Origin: Sandaracinaceae bacterium
GTDB taxonomy: Bacteria; Myxococcota_A; Polyangia; Polyangiales; JADJQN01
Assembly: GCA_016712745.1 (NCBI GenBank)
Contig: JADJQN010000015.1
Location: 434,001 to 498,000, forward strand
DNA: 64,000 nucleotides
Direction: 5' to 3'
The translations under genes and the position numbers were made by a program. Under the pieces are notes generated by a model. The model saw only the letters and a list, made by a program, of their open reading frames with translations. It was not told the DNA's origin and did not search any database. Below, one piece after another: positions 17,747 through 26,756 of the stretch (its first letter is position 1; each line of letters starts with the position of its first letter).

Positions 17747-18429
17747 GACGCCTCCCTTTTTCCGGCCGGCACCAGCCATTGCATCAACGCAAACGCCAGA
17801 GCTGCGCCCACGAACTGCGCTGCGATGAACGCGGGTGCATCGCTCGGCCGAATGCCGGCAAACGTATCGCTTGCCGCCCGCGCAAGCGTGACGGCAGGAT
17901 TCGCGAACGATGTGGAGTGCGTGAACCAATACGCGGCGGTGATGTAGCCGCCAACCACATACGGAACAGCATCGGGCTTTCGCCGCGCGGTTCCGAGGAT
18001 GACGGTGATGAGCCCGAACGTCGCCACGGCCTCGCTGAATATCTCAGAATGCGTGGACCTCACATGCTCGGACGCAAAGTAGAGTGGCTTGTCGAACATT
18101 GCATGAGCGACTGCGACACCAGCGAACGCTCCCGCCAGTTGCGCCACGACGTAGAGCGCGACTTCGCTCCACGGCTTCTCCCGAAGCGCGCCACTCACGC
18201 ACGACACGACGGGATTGAAGTGAGCGCCCGACACCGCGCCAAAGGCCGTGACAATCGCGACGAGCACGCCGCCCGTCGCGATTGAGTTCGCCAGCAGTGC
18301 GATGGCGATGTTCCCGCCGGCAAGCGACTCCGCCATGATTCCCGAACCTACGACAGTTGCGAGCAAAATTACTGTGCCGACGAATTCGGCCGCGAGCCTC
18401 CGCAGAGGCGTTGTCGTCGAATCACTCAC
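17743..18429 (-). CDS. aqpS: Aquaglyceroporin of the arsenic operon (AqpS-like)
   Basis: A 228-aa MIP-family channel with six helices and two pore half-helices. The first motif is HFNPVV and the second is FANPAVT, so one NPA motif is altered to NPV, as is common in such channels. Start GTG 18429 overlaps the end of arsI by four bases, and the stop overlaps the arsC start. In known operons that lack an ArsB/Acr3 pump, AqpS gives As(III) an exit route after ArsC reduction; no ArsB/Acr3 gene is seen here, which supports that role. The name follows the context. Confidence 0.88.
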   Translation of the reverse strand: MSDSTTTPLRRLAAEFVGTVILLATVVGSGIMAESLAGGNIAIALLANSIATGGVLVAIVTAFGAVSGAHFNPVVSCVSGALREKPWSEVALYVVAQLAGAFAGVAVAHAMFDKPLYFASEHVRSTHSEIFSEAVATFGLITVILGTARRKPDAVPYVVGGYITAAYWFTHSTSFANPAVTLARAASDTFAGIRPSDAPAFIAAQFVGAALAFALMQWLVPAGKREAS

Positions 18430-18956
18430 GCACAACAGCCTTTCGAACTTGTCTTGATGCCGGCGGCCTCGGCAGCCGGAGTGCAGCACGCGCTCGCACT
18501 GGCAGGAGTGCAGCAGGCGGCGGCCTGCGCATCCATGGCTGCGTCAGCGTCGGGGCGTTTTCCGTGGCGTTCGATGTCATGCAAGACGTGAAAGAATTCT
18601 ACGTTACGGCCATCAGGATCGGTGATCCAGAACTTGTTCTGACCCGCGTAGCAACATTCCACTTCATTCTCGTCGCGGACCTGCAGACCCTGACTCAAGA
18701 TCCGAGTGCGCGCGGCAACGAGCTGTTCGTCGGACCACACTTGGATGCCGAGGTGATCGATCTCGTCCGTCTCGACGTGCTCGACCGCGTTCAGCGTGAG
18801 GTTTACATCGGGAGTTCCAACATCAAACTTCGCGTAGCCGGGCTTCAGTTTGCTAGGCGCGGTGCCAAAGAGCTGCTCGTAGAAGCGCACCGACTCTGCA
18901 AAATGGGCGTTGCTGGCTTTGAGCGAGAGGTGAAATCGAATTGCGCGTACGTTCAT
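18426..18956 (-). CDS. arsI: ArsI/CadI-type glyoxalase-fold protein (C-As lyase) with Cys-rich tail
   Basis: A 176-aa protein of the vicinal oxygen chelate superfamily. ArsI enzymes cleave the carbon-arsenic bond of trivalent organoarsenicals using Fe(II). Visible features: VRAIRFHLSL at the N-terminus, DHLGIQVWS with candidate ligand His68, the vicinal pair Cys101-Cys102 in VECCYAGQNKFW that binds the arsenical, and DPDGRNVEFF with candidate ligand Glu120. Beyond the usual domain is a tail (about 143-176) with three further CC pairs at 148-149, 157-158 and 174-175, two of them in repeated ACCTPA motifs. CadI-type proteins share the fold, so Cd induction is an alternative. Confidence 0.85.
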   Translation of the reverse strand: MNVRAIRFHLSLKASNAHFAESVRFYEQLFGTAPSKLKPGYAKFDVGTPDVNLTLNAVEHVETDEIDHLGIQVWSDEQLVAARTRILSQGLQVRDENEVECCYAGQNKFWITDPDGRNVEFFHVLHDIERHGKRPDADAAMDAQAAACCTPASASACCTPAAEAAGIKTSSKGCCA

Positions 18957-19003
18957 GAATGCTCCTTGTATTTGTATCTATCGATTCAGTGGCGAAATAA
19001 AAA

Positions 19004-19351
19004 CTAGCCCGCGATGACCAGATGGAACTCCGCGAGGAGCAGTGAGGCCTTGGGCTTAAGTGTGTAGTAGACCCATGTTCCGCGGCGTTCGGCGCTCACC
19101 AGGTCTGCGTCGCGAAGCAAACGCAGATGATGAGAGATCGTCGGCTGCGAGAGACTGAAGTGACTCTCGAGATCACAGACGCACAGCTCGCCCTTGGCCG
19201 CAGCGAGTAGCCCGATAATTTCTAAGCGCGTCTCGTCGCCGAGCGCCTTGAATGTTTGCGCAAAGCGCTTTGTGTCACGCGCGCGTAACTTCTGGCCGGG
19301 CACACAACACGCAACGTCGCCGACTCGCCCGCTCTGCAGCTCTTTGACCAT
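19004..19351 (-). CDS. arsR: ArsR/SmtB family arsenic-responsive repressor
   Basis: A 115-aa winged-helix repressor heading the ars operon. The recognition helix region LSQPTISHHLRLLRDADLV is clear. Candidate As(III) ligands are Cys57 and Cys59 (ELCVCDL), and a further Cys15-Cys16 pair (ACCVPG) lies near the N-terminus. Two starts are possible: ATG 19351 and, 18 codons earlier, ATG 19405. I prefer 19351 because a perfect operator-like palindrome and a sigma70-like promoter lie between the two (19359-19391). With 19405 the operator would sit inside the gene; that start has GAAGGAG only two bases upstream. arsI follows after 47 bases. Confidence 0.88.
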   Translation of the reverse strand: MVKELQSGRVGDVACCVPGQKLRARDTKRFAQTFKALGDETRLEIIGLLAAAKGELCVCDLESHFSLSQPTISHHLRLLRDADLVSAERRGTWVYYTLKPKASLLLAEFHLVIAG

Positions 19352-19358
19352 GAGGTGG

Positions 19359-19391
19359 CTTATGCTTCCTGCATTGATGAATGTCAATGCA
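19359..19391 (-). promoter_or_regulatory. Probable ars promoter and ArsR operator
   Basis: TGCATTGA (19370-19377) and TCAATGCA (19384-19391) form a perfect 8-base inverted repeat with a 6-base centre, the size expected for an ArsR/SmtB site. Read on the minus strand, the palindrome contains TTGACA (19387-19382), a consensus -35 box, and 17 bases further on CATAAG (19364-19359) as a partial -10. Transcription would then begin at or next to the ATG at 19351, suggesting a leaderless mRNA. Repressor binding would cover the -35 box. Confidence 0.6.
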
Positions 19392-19418
19392 GTTGTTTTT
19401 GGCATCGCTCCTTCAGAG

Positions 19419-22400
19419 CTAGAACGGAACGCGTGCAACTCCCGACCACAACCAACCGCCGGTGGTGAAGATGGTGTTGGAACTGGTGGTGAACCCCACG
19501 TACTCGCCATTGCCGGAGATGGCGGGGTTCGTCGAAGGACCGTTCGGTTGAGCGCCGGAGTTTCCGATGGAGAGGCGCGCAGTCATTCCGGACGGCACGT
19601 CGTAGACGAAGACGTCACTGACTGCGTTGGTGTCGCCGCTCACGATATTGCTCGCACTTGTCTGATAGGCGATGCGTTGGCCGTCGTCCGATATCGACGG
19701 CGTGGTGCACAACGCGTTTGGTTCGCCGCCCAGCGCTGTACGGCTCACGCGGGTGTTGGTGCCCAGCATGAGGTCGCGCAGAACAACGTCGCCCACACCG
19801 TTGGTATCGCCGGGAACCGCATCACTGGCCGTGCTCATGTAGGCCACGTAGCGTCCGTCGGGACTAATGTCCGGCACGCTCGAGCTGCCCATCGATTGAG
19901 CGCCGCCTGGCGTCAGACTGATCCGCGTCGTGGTCCCCATCACTGTGTCGCGCAAAAAAACATCCGAAGCGACGTTGGTGTCGCCAGCGACCAAGTTGCT
20001 CGAACTGGTCGCGAACGCAACGTACCGACCGTCTGCCGACATCGAGCCCTGAAACGTATCTGCACTCGCTTGAACACCAGCTGAGCTTACGGTCACGAGT
20101 GTCGTGGTGTTGGTGACGGTATCGCGCATGAAGAGGTCGCGGCGTGAGTTCGCATCACCGATCACAATATTGGTCGCGCTACTCGAAAAGAGGGCGTACC
20201 GGCCATCGGCTGATACACCTATGCTCTGAACGTCTGCATTGGGTTCGACCCCGGCAGTACTCTGCGACACGCGCACCAACGTATGTGCATCGAGACCGGC
20301 GAGGTAACTGTCCGCATGGCCGTTGACGTCGGGCGAGCCGAGATTGCTCGCGAAGGTGTCGAAGATGACAAAGGCGCCGTTGGCCGTGATACCCCCATTG
20401 GTCACGTACGAATGATCATTGGCGACGATGCCGACGCTCGAGTGCGTCACAAGCCGGAGCGACATCGTTGCGCGATCCAGAACGTATACGTCCGTCACGC
20501 CGTTCGTATCTTCGGCAACGAGGTTGCCCCAGTCGGCTGTCTGAAAGACGAAGTAGCGGCCATCGGTCGTCATCGGCCTGTGCGGCGCAACCCAACCGGC
20601 GGTGATAGTGCCAGTGGCGCCGCGGGACCCTTGAACAAGTCCGTCATCCTCCACGTTCGTGAACTGGAAAGTCTTCGGCCCGAGCGCCGCGTACACCGCG
20701 TCGGTGCTCGTAGGGCTTGCGAGCAGCACCTGGTAGGCAACATCGCCATCGGCGATCGAGTCGTCGACGCCCGATACCGTGACTAGTTGCGGGTCGTTCC
20801 AGTTCACGGTCGTGAAAGTCAGTGAGGCCGGGCTTACGCTGCCTTCGGAGGCATCGTTTGACGAAAGTGGAATCGTCACGTTCGCGGTGGGCTGCGTTGC
20901 AAGCCGAACAGTGAACGAGTTCGTGCCACCGCCTTCCCATGTGAAGAGCGTTCCGGTGGCCGCTGTGGTGATACTCGCCGTGTCGTCATCGGTACTATTG
21001 ACGGCTACATCGGTCACGGTGAGATTCGAGTACAAAGGATCGGTGCTTACGGTGTTGCCCGTCGTCACCGCAAACGACACGTTTCCGTCGTCTACGAAGT
21101 CGTCGACGCCGGTGACGGTCACAATCTGCGCGACACTCCAGTTTCCGGTCGTGAACGTGACGCTGGCCGGCGAGACTGTTCCTTCAGTGAGATCGCTGCT
21201 CGATAGCGAGAGCGTCACATCCGCTGCGGGCGCACTGACGAGCACGAGAGAAAACGTCGCTGTCCCGCCCGCTTCCGTGACGCTGACGCTCGTCGGCGAG
21301 ACGGCGACCGCGCGCACGGCGTTGTCGAGATTTATTACGCCTACGTCGGGCACGACGAGGCCGTTGTAGCTTGCGTCTGCGCTCGCGCAGGCCCCGGTAA
21401 CGACGCTGTAGGCGATGTTGCCGTCCGACAGTGCATCGGAGACGCCGGTCACAGTGACGATGTGTGGGGCGCTCCAGTCACTGGTCGTGAAGGTCACGGT
21501 CGCCGGCGACACTGTGCCTTCGGTCACGTCGCTGCTCGCCACGCTCACCGTCACGTTCGCCGTTGGTTGCGAGCGAAGACGCATGGAGAATGTCGCAGCG
21601 CTCCCGCTTTCGGTCGTAGTCAAACCGCTGGTCGGAGTGACGGTGATGCCCACCACGTCGTTGTCGGTATTGGTGACGCTGACGTCGGCTGCGTTTATTC
21701 CGCTATAGAGTAGGTCGGTGCTGGTGGCAGGATCGGTGATGGCTGTGTTCGCGAAAGGTCCGTCGACGAGCGCATCATCTACGGCGCTTACCGTCACGAC
21801 ATGCAACGACGCCCAATTCGAGGCGGTGAAGGTCAGGCTCGCGGGACTGATGGCACCCTGTGACGGCGTCTGCATGCGCAACGGAATCACGACGGTGGCC
21901 GTGGGCTGACTGGTTAGCGTGACGACGAAGGTGTCGCTCGTACCGCCTTCGGCGACCGACAAAACAAGGGGGGTAACGTTGGTACCAACGGAATCGTTGT
22001 CGAGATTTGTGATCGTCACATCGCTCGCATTCATGCCGCTATAGTTCGTGTCACCGCTGATCGCCGCTGCGGTCACCACGTGATAGACATGAGCACCGTC
22101 AGCGATGGCCTCGTCCTGCCCGGTGACCGTGACGGTTTGCGGCATATTCCAGGTCGAAGGTGTGAAGGTCACAGTCGCTACGGAAACCGTGCCTTCAGTG
22201 GTTAGGTCTGACGAGAGATTGACGATCACCGACGCTGCCGGCGCTGCGTTTAAGACGATAGTGAAGTCAGCGGTCGCGCCAAGCTCGTTCGTCGTGAGGC
22301 CGCTCGTAGGCGTGACCGTGATGCCAGGGCTTTCGTCGTCCGTATTCGTGAGCGCCACACTGCGATCGGCGAGCGCGGCATACGTCGCGTCCGATCCTGC

Positions 22401-23837
22401 AGCCACATGAACGAGGACGCTGTAGGCCTGATCCCCATCCGTTGCGATGTCATCAACGCCCGTGACGGTTGCAGTCTGCGGCGTTGACCAGGTCGCGCTT
22501 GTGAACGTAAACGACGACGGCGATACGGCGCCTTCCGTAGTATCGCTACTAGAGATGTCGAGAGTGACGTCCGACACAGGCGGTGTATTGAGCGCGACGG
22601 TGAAGGAAGCCGCGCTTCCCGCTTCGGTTGTCACGAGCCCCGCCGTGGGCGCGATAGCGAGCGACGCGGTTTCGTCGTCCGTATTCGTGAGCATCGCGCT
22701 TGCGCCGCTGAGCCCGTTGTAGGCGATGTCGAGGCTCGTGCTTGGGCCAACCGTGACCAGGTACGGCTGATCTCCGTCGGCTGTGGCGTCGTCTATACCC
22801 GTGACGATAATCGCTTGGGGCACGTTCCAATTGGCGGTTGTAAAGACAAGCAGGCTCGCGCTGGGCGTGCCCTCGCTTGTGTCTGAGCTAATGACCGGCA
22901 TCGACACATCGTTGGCTGGTTCGGCCTGAAGAACGACTGTGACCAAAGCAGTGGCGCCAGCCTCGCTGGTTGTCAGGCCGGTGCTTGGGCTTACAACAAT
23001 CGCAGCTGTTTCGTCGTCGCGATTCACGCCCACGATGTCGTCGACAGCAAGGGCGTCGTACGCCGTGCCGGGGCTAGAGAGCGCGCCGGTGACGATGGAG
23101 AAGGCTTGATCACCGTCAACCAGCGCATCATCGACCCCGGTCACCGTGACAGTCTGCGGCGATCCCCAGTTACTCGTCGTGAACGTGAGTGTGGCGGGAC
23201 TTACCGTCGCTTCGCTGGGCAGGCTGCTTGCGAGCGTCAGCGTGACGTCGGCTTCCGGCTCCGTGTTCAAGACCATCGTTAGCGTGTCCGCGCCGCCGGC
23301 TTCAGTTGTTTCCAGCCCGCTCACACGACTCGACGTGAGGCCAGGGCTTTCGTTGTCGGTATTTGTGACAGCGACGTCTTCGGCGTTGATGCCGTTGAAG
23401 CGTACGTCCGAGCTCACGGTAGGTGCGGTCACGATTGTGTACGACTGCGACCCATCGGCGAGCGCGTCGTCGACGCCGGTCACTGTCACGGTCTGTGGAG
23501 AGCTCCAGTTGGTCGGGGTAAAGGCGAGCACGGCGGGGTCAACGCGCCCTTCGCCAGCATCTGTCGTGCTCAGCATCATGGTCACGTTGGCGGCGGGCAC
23601 CATGCTGAGCACGACGCTGAATGTCGCTACGCCTCCCGCTTCGGTGGTGACGAGGCCAGTTGTTGGCGTCACGACGACGCTTGGTACAAGCCCAAGGTCT
23701 GAGCCCACATCGTCGCCCGAATCCACCGGTTCGACCGCGGCGTCGACCGAAGCATCGGAGCGACGCTCCGTGTCGTATCCAAGACGTCCGCATCCAGCGA
23801 TCACCACGAGACAAAGAAGACTTAAGCGAGTAGCCAT
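19419..23837 (-). CDS. Large lipoprotein: nine Calx-beta-like repeats plus seven-bladed WD40-like propeller
   Basis: A 1472-aa predicted lipoprotein with lipobox VIAGC (Cys16); ATG 23837 is used although an adjacent GTG at 23840 is also open. Nine tandem repeats of about 104 aa span roughly residues 50-1060. Each opens with xVxPTxGLxTTEAGG, has SPxxxTFTxxNWxxPQxVTVTGVDD and closes with VTNTDDE, the Calx-beta-like pattern that usually binds Ca2+. The C-terminal 400 residues contain seven PD40/WD40-like blades with DGRYVAF...SNLVAGDTN...DVFLRD. A short Asp-rich linker follows the lipid anchor. Probably a surface adhesin or matrix protein; no enzyme domain is seen. Confidence 0.85.
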   Translation of the reverse strand: MATRLSLLCLVVIAGCGRLGYDTERRSDASVDAAVEPVDSGDDVGSDLGLVPSVVVTPTTGLVTTEAGGVATFSVVLSMVPAANVTMMLSTTDAGEGRVDPAVLAFTPTNWSSPQTVTVTGVDDALADGSQSYTIVTAPTVSSDVRFNGINAEDVAVTNTDNESPGLTSSRVSGLETTEAGGADTLTMVLNTEPEADVTLTLASSLPSEATVSPATLTFTTSNWGSPQTVTVTGVDDALVDGDQAFSIVTGALSSPGTAYDALAVDDIVGVNRDDETAAIVVSPSTGLTTSEAGATALVTVVLQAEPANDVSMPVISSDTSEGTPSASLLVFTTANWNVPQAIIVTGIDDATADGDQPYLVTVGPSTSLDIAYNGLSGASAMLTNTDDETASLAIAPTAGLVTTEAGSAASFTVALNTPPVSDVTLDISSSDTTEGAVSPSSFTFTSATWSTPQTATVTGVDDIATDGDQAYSVLVHVAAGSDATYAALADRSVALTNTDDESPGITVTPTSGLTTNELGATADFTIVLNAAPAASVIVNLSSDLTTEGTVSVATVTFTPSTWNMPQTVTVTGQDEAIADGAHVYHVVTAAAISGDTNYSGMNASDVTITNLDNDSVGTNVTPLVLSVAEGGTSDTFVVTLTSQPTATVVIPLRMQTPSQGAISPASLTFTASNWASLHVVTVSAVDDALVDGPFANTAITDPATSTDLLYSGINAADVSVTNTDNDVVGITVTPTSGLTTTESGSAATFSMRLRSQPTANVTVSVASSDVTEGTVSPATVTFTTSDWSAPHIVTVTGVSDALSDGNIAYSVVTGACASADASYNGLVVPDVGVINLDNAVRAVAVSPTSVSVTEAGGTATFSLVLVSAPAADVTLSLSSSDLTEGTVSPASVTFTTGNWSVAQIVTVTGVDDFVDDGNVSFAVTTGNTVSTDPLYSNLTVTDVAVNSTDDDTASITTAATGTLFTWEGGGTNSFTVRLATQPTANVTIPLSSNDASEGSVSPASLTFTTVNWNDPQLVTVSGVDDSIADGDVAYQVLLASPTSTDAVYAALGPKTFQFTNVEDDGLVQGSRGATGTITAGWVAPHRPMTTDGRYFVFQTADWGNLVAEDTNGVTDVYVLDRATMSLRLVTHSSVGIVANDHSYVTNGGITANGAFVIFDTFASNLGSPDVNGHADSYLAGLDAHTLVRVSQSTAGVEPNADVQSIGVSADGRYALFSSSATNIVIGDANSRRDLFMRDTVTNTTTLVTVSSAGVQASADTFQGSMSADGRYVAFATSSSNLVAGDTNVASDVFLRDTVMGTTTRISLTPGGAQSMGSSSVPDISPDGRYVAYMSTASDAVPGDTNGVGDVVLRDLMLGTNTRVSRTALGGEPNALCTTPSISDDGQRIAYQTSASNIVSGDTNAVSDVFVYDVPSGMTARLSIGNSGAQPNGPSTNPAISGNGEYVGFTTSSNTIFTTGGWLWSGVARVPF

Positions 23838-23865
23838 CACGGGGCGACGGTATCACGGCACGGCG

Positions 23866-24870
23866 TCATCGCTGAGCCTCAGTTGGCGTGCTGCTGCGGC
23901 CCGCGAAGATCAAGTAAGCCCATACCGCACTGCCAACCACGCCCGCGAAGATGAGCTTTGCGATGTACGGGATAGTTGGCTCGTGGATTTGGCTGATCGT
24001 GCCTTCGATGAGCCCGGCCAAGATCAAAATGGGCATGCCTCCAAGGATCAGGCGAGCCGCGCGCCGGGTTTCCATGAGCAGCGCTTCCTTGCGCGAACGC
24101 TGACGCGGCAGGATGAGACCGCGTGCGACCACGAATCCCGCGCCGCCTGCGACGATGATCTCGGTGAGCTCGGGAATCCCGTGCGGGAGGATCCACGCCC
24201 AGAAGAAAAGGTCTTTGCCGTATTGATGGTACTGCATCGCGAGCGCGCCCAGCGGCAGACCGTTTGCAAACATGACCGAGAGCGTGCCCACGCCGTACGT
24301 AATGCCGAATGCGAAGACCATAAAGGTCACTTGGATGTTGTGCGTAAACAGAAAGCTCGAGAACGCCGCCGCTTCGTCTGTGCGATGCGGATCGTCGGAT
24401 TCCTCGGCAGCGACTCGTTCTGCTGGCGTGCGCCCTTGATGGTCTTCGGGGATAAGGACGGCGACGGCTGCCGGATCAACGCCCACTGCCACAGCTCCGA
24501 AACCGACTCCGAGCGCGAGCACGAAGGCCGAGAGGCACATTGCAATCCACTCTTCGCGAAACATGCGCGGAAACTCATGCGTGAAGAAACGCCAGAACGA
24601 TTGAAGCCGATTGCCTGAGCGCGCATAGATCTGCGCGTACGCGCGCGCCACCAAACTGTTGAGATAGTCGACGACCGAACTGTCCACCATCTCGCCGCGT
24701 GCGCGAATTAGATCACTCGACACCATGCGATAGAGCTGGCCGAAGCGTCGCACGCCCGAAAGGCCGAGCACTTTGAGGCTGCTGCTTTCGACATGCACCA
24801 GCTGCGACTCGAGCTCGCGCCACACGACCGAACGCTCATCGATGAAACGTTGAACATCGAATCCCTGCAT
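23866..24870 (-). CDS. SpoIIM-like (stage II sporulation protein M family) membrane protein
   Basis: A 334-aa membrane protein of the SpoIIM/DUF95 family. ATG 24870 (MQGFDVQRFIDERS) is preferred over 24897. A helical cytoplasmic N-terminal half (about 1-95) with WRELE and AYAQIYAR segments is followed by several membrane helices, and the conserved HNIQVTFMVFAFGITYGVGT and LPHGIPELTEIIVAGGAGF segments are clear. In many high-GC bacteria this family sits next to RDD-family genes, as here: the RDD gene starts divergently at 24941. The molecular role outside Bacillus sporulation is not established. Confidence 0.85.
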   Translation of the reverse strand: MQGFDVQRFIDERSVVWRELESQLVHVESSSLKVLGLSGVRRFGQLYRMVSSDLIRARGEMVDSSVVDYLNSLVARAYAQIYARSGNRLQSFWRFFTHEFPRMFREEWIAMCLSAFVLALGVGFGAVAVGVDPAAVAVLIPEDHQGRTPAERVAAEESDDPHRTDEAAAFSSFLFTHNIQVTFMVFAFGITYGVGTLSVMFANGLPLGALAMQYHQYGKDLFFWAWILPHGIPELTEIIVAGGAGFVVARGLILPRQRSRKEALLMETRRAARLILGGMPILILAGLIEGTISQIHEPTIPYIAKLIFAGVVGSAVWAYLIFAGRSSTPTEAQR

Positions 24871-24940
24871 CGGCGCAGACGATACCACGTAGCGCATGCG
24901 CCCTGTGCGCGTGAAGCTCGTTGCATGCTATTAATCCTGC

Positions 24941-25720
24941 GTGCGCAGCACCTACGAAGTTCGCACTCCTGAAAATGTGACCTTCGAGTTTGAGCTCGGC
25001 GGTATCACATCGCGCGCAATCGCGTGGGCGCTCGATATGATCATCGTGGCCGTGCTGCTCTTCGTGTGCGTGTTCTTCGCAGGTCTCCTCTCCATCGCCG
25101 CAGGCGGTTTTGCACAGGCGCTCATGTTCATTGGCGCGTTCGTGCTGATGTGGTGGTTCACGGCCATCACGGAGTGGTGGATGGGCGGCCAGACGCTTGG
25201 AAAGAAAGTGATGGGTCTGCGCACGATTCAATCGAGTGGGCTGCGCATCACCTTTGTGCAGGCGGTGACGCGCAATCTAGTGCGCATCGTCGATCTGCTG
25301 CCCGCGTTTTATCTGGTTGGCGGTCTTTCTGCGCTGGTTGATTCGCGTACGCGCCGCCTGGGTGACATGGCTGCCGGGACTATCGTTATACGCGAGCGTC
25401 GATCACCGTTGCCCAATCGCATCGTCCCGCAGAACAAACGCTACAACACGTTCATCGCCGATCCCTTTGTCGCGCACGCGGCTCGTCGCATTACCCCACC
25501 CGAGCGTGAGGCGATGATTAAGCTCGCGCTGCGTCGTGAGGCCCTTCCGCTCGCGACGCGACACTCCCTCTTCACGCGCCTTGCGCGTCATCTCGAAGCA
25601 CGGCTGAGTGTTCCGCGTCCGCCGTACTTTTCCGAGGAGAAGTACGTGCTGAACCTTACGGCCGTCGTGCTTTCGTCGTCGCCGCCCACCAAGAACGATG
25701 CTAAGGGGACGCTACGATGA
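24941..25720 (+). CDS. RDD family membrane protein
   Basis: A 259-aa protein starting with GTG 24941. RDD signatures: ITSRAIAWALDMIIV at the first helix, GGQTLGKKVMGLRTI between helices 2 and 3, RNLVRIVDLL, and RRLGDMAAGTIVIRERR after helix 3. About three membrane helices lie in residues 25-150. A C-terminal cytoplasmic helical region of about 100 residues follows. It is divergent from the SpoIIM-like gene (70-base gap) and overlaps the DHH phosphoesterase start by four bases (ATGA). Function is unknown for most RDD proteins; small-ion transport is known for some. Confidence 0.85.
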   Translation: MRSTYEVRTPENVTFEFELGGITSRAIAWALDMIIVAVLLFVCVFFAGLLSIAAGGFAQALMFIGAFVLMWWFTAITEWWMGGQTLGKKVMGLRTIQSSGLRITFVQAVTRNLVRIVDLLPAFYLVGGLSALVDSRTRRLGDMAAGTIVIRERRSPLPNRIVPQNKRYNTFIADPFVAHAARRITPPEREAMIKLALRREALPLATRHSLFTRLARHLEARLSVPRPPYFSEEKYVLNLTAVVLSSSPPTKNDAKGTLR

Positions 25721-26685
25721 GTAAGAAAGTTACGATCGCGTACCACGGACATTGCTTTGACGGCATGTCCTCGGCAGCAGTGCTCACACGGTTTTTTCGC
25801 GCGCGCATGGGCGAATCTACGGAGTTTACGTACCGTGGCCTCGACCATCAGCCTGGCGGCTCGTTCGTCCCCAACGCGGTCCTGGACGGCGAAGAGAACG
25901 CAGTGGTGGATTTTAGGTACACGACCTCGCCTGCGCTCACCTGGTTCTTCGATCATCACAAGAGCGGCATCGTTGGCGAGGAAGAGCAGCGGCACTTCGA
26001 CGCTGACACTTCGGGACAAAAATTCTTCGATCCCACCTACGGCTCATGCTGCAAGCTGATTGTCGACATCACGAAGTCGAAGTTCGCTCACGAGGCACCC
26101 GAGCTCGCGGATCTCGTCGACTGGGCCGACCTCATCGACGCGGCGCGTTTTCCCACTCCGTCAATGCCAGTCGAGCTCAAAGAGCCTGCGCTCAAAATGA
26201 TGACGGTCGTCGAAGTGCATGGCTCGGATAAATTCCTCGCGCCACGCATCGAGAAACTATCGCGTGGCGTTACGCTCGCCGAAATCGCGAGCGAAAAAGA
26301 AGTTCAGGACTTCCTTGCGCCTCTTCTCACCCTGCACGAGAAAACACTCACGGAAATCAAAGCCCGAGCCCGGTGCGAAAGCGGTGTCGTCACATTCGAT
26401 TTGGTGGGCCTCGGCAGTGACCGCTACAACAAGTTCATTCCGTATTGGCTCTTTCCTGATTCACGTTATTGCGTGGCGATTACCGCCGGCAAATCGCGCG
26501 CCAAAGTGTCCGTGGGATCCAATCCGTGGGCGAAAGTTTCGCGCACCCACGACATCTCAGCGATCTGCGCGAAGTACGGCGGAGGCGGCCATCCCGTGGT
26601 TGGCGCCGTGAGCGTGCCGCCTAGCGAAGTCGAAAAAGCGCGTACAATTGCACGCGAAATCATCGAGACGCTTTCGCACGATTGA
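25717..26685 (+). CDS. DHH family phosphoesterase
   Basis: A 322-aa cytoplasmic protein. N-terminal metal-binding residues are visible in AYHGHCFDGMSS (His10, His12, Asp15), a further Asp in VVDFRY, and the family DHH motif at 79-81 (FFDHHKSG). The C-terminal DHHA1-like substrate-binding part ends with GGGGHPVVGAVSV. Members include oligoribonucleases (NrnA), pApases and cyclic-dinucleotide phosphodiesterases; the sequence does not choose among them. Translation is coupled to the RDD gene by an ATGA overlap. It ends 71 bases before the cobalamin riboswitch. Confidence 0.85.
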   Translation: MSKKVTIAYHGHCFDGMSSAAVLTRFFRARMGESTEFTYRGLDHQPGGSFVPNAVLDGEENAVVDFRYTTSPALTWFFDHHKSGIVGEEEQRHFDADTSGQKFFDPTYGSCCKLIVDITKSKFAHEAPELADLVDWADLIDAARFPTPSMPVELKEPALKMMTVVEVHGSDKFLAPRIEKLSRGVTLAEIASEKEVQDFLAPLLTLHEKTLTEIKARARCESGVVTFDLVGLGSDRYNKFIPYWLFPDSRYCVAITAGKSRAKVSVGSNPWAKVSRTHDISAICAKYGGGGHPVVGAVSVPPSEVEKARTIAREIIETLSHD

Positions 26686-26756
26686 CAGCAACGCTCGACG
26701 TTCGCTACACGCATGCGCGCGGCTCGCGAGGAGGAGTCGCGTAGTTGAAATAATTA

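Noticed and set aside
23146..24618. Plus-strand ORF of 490 aa across the Calx-beta and SpoIIM genes
   Set aside because: It crosses two well-supported minus-strand genes; composition and repeats mirror the opposite strand.
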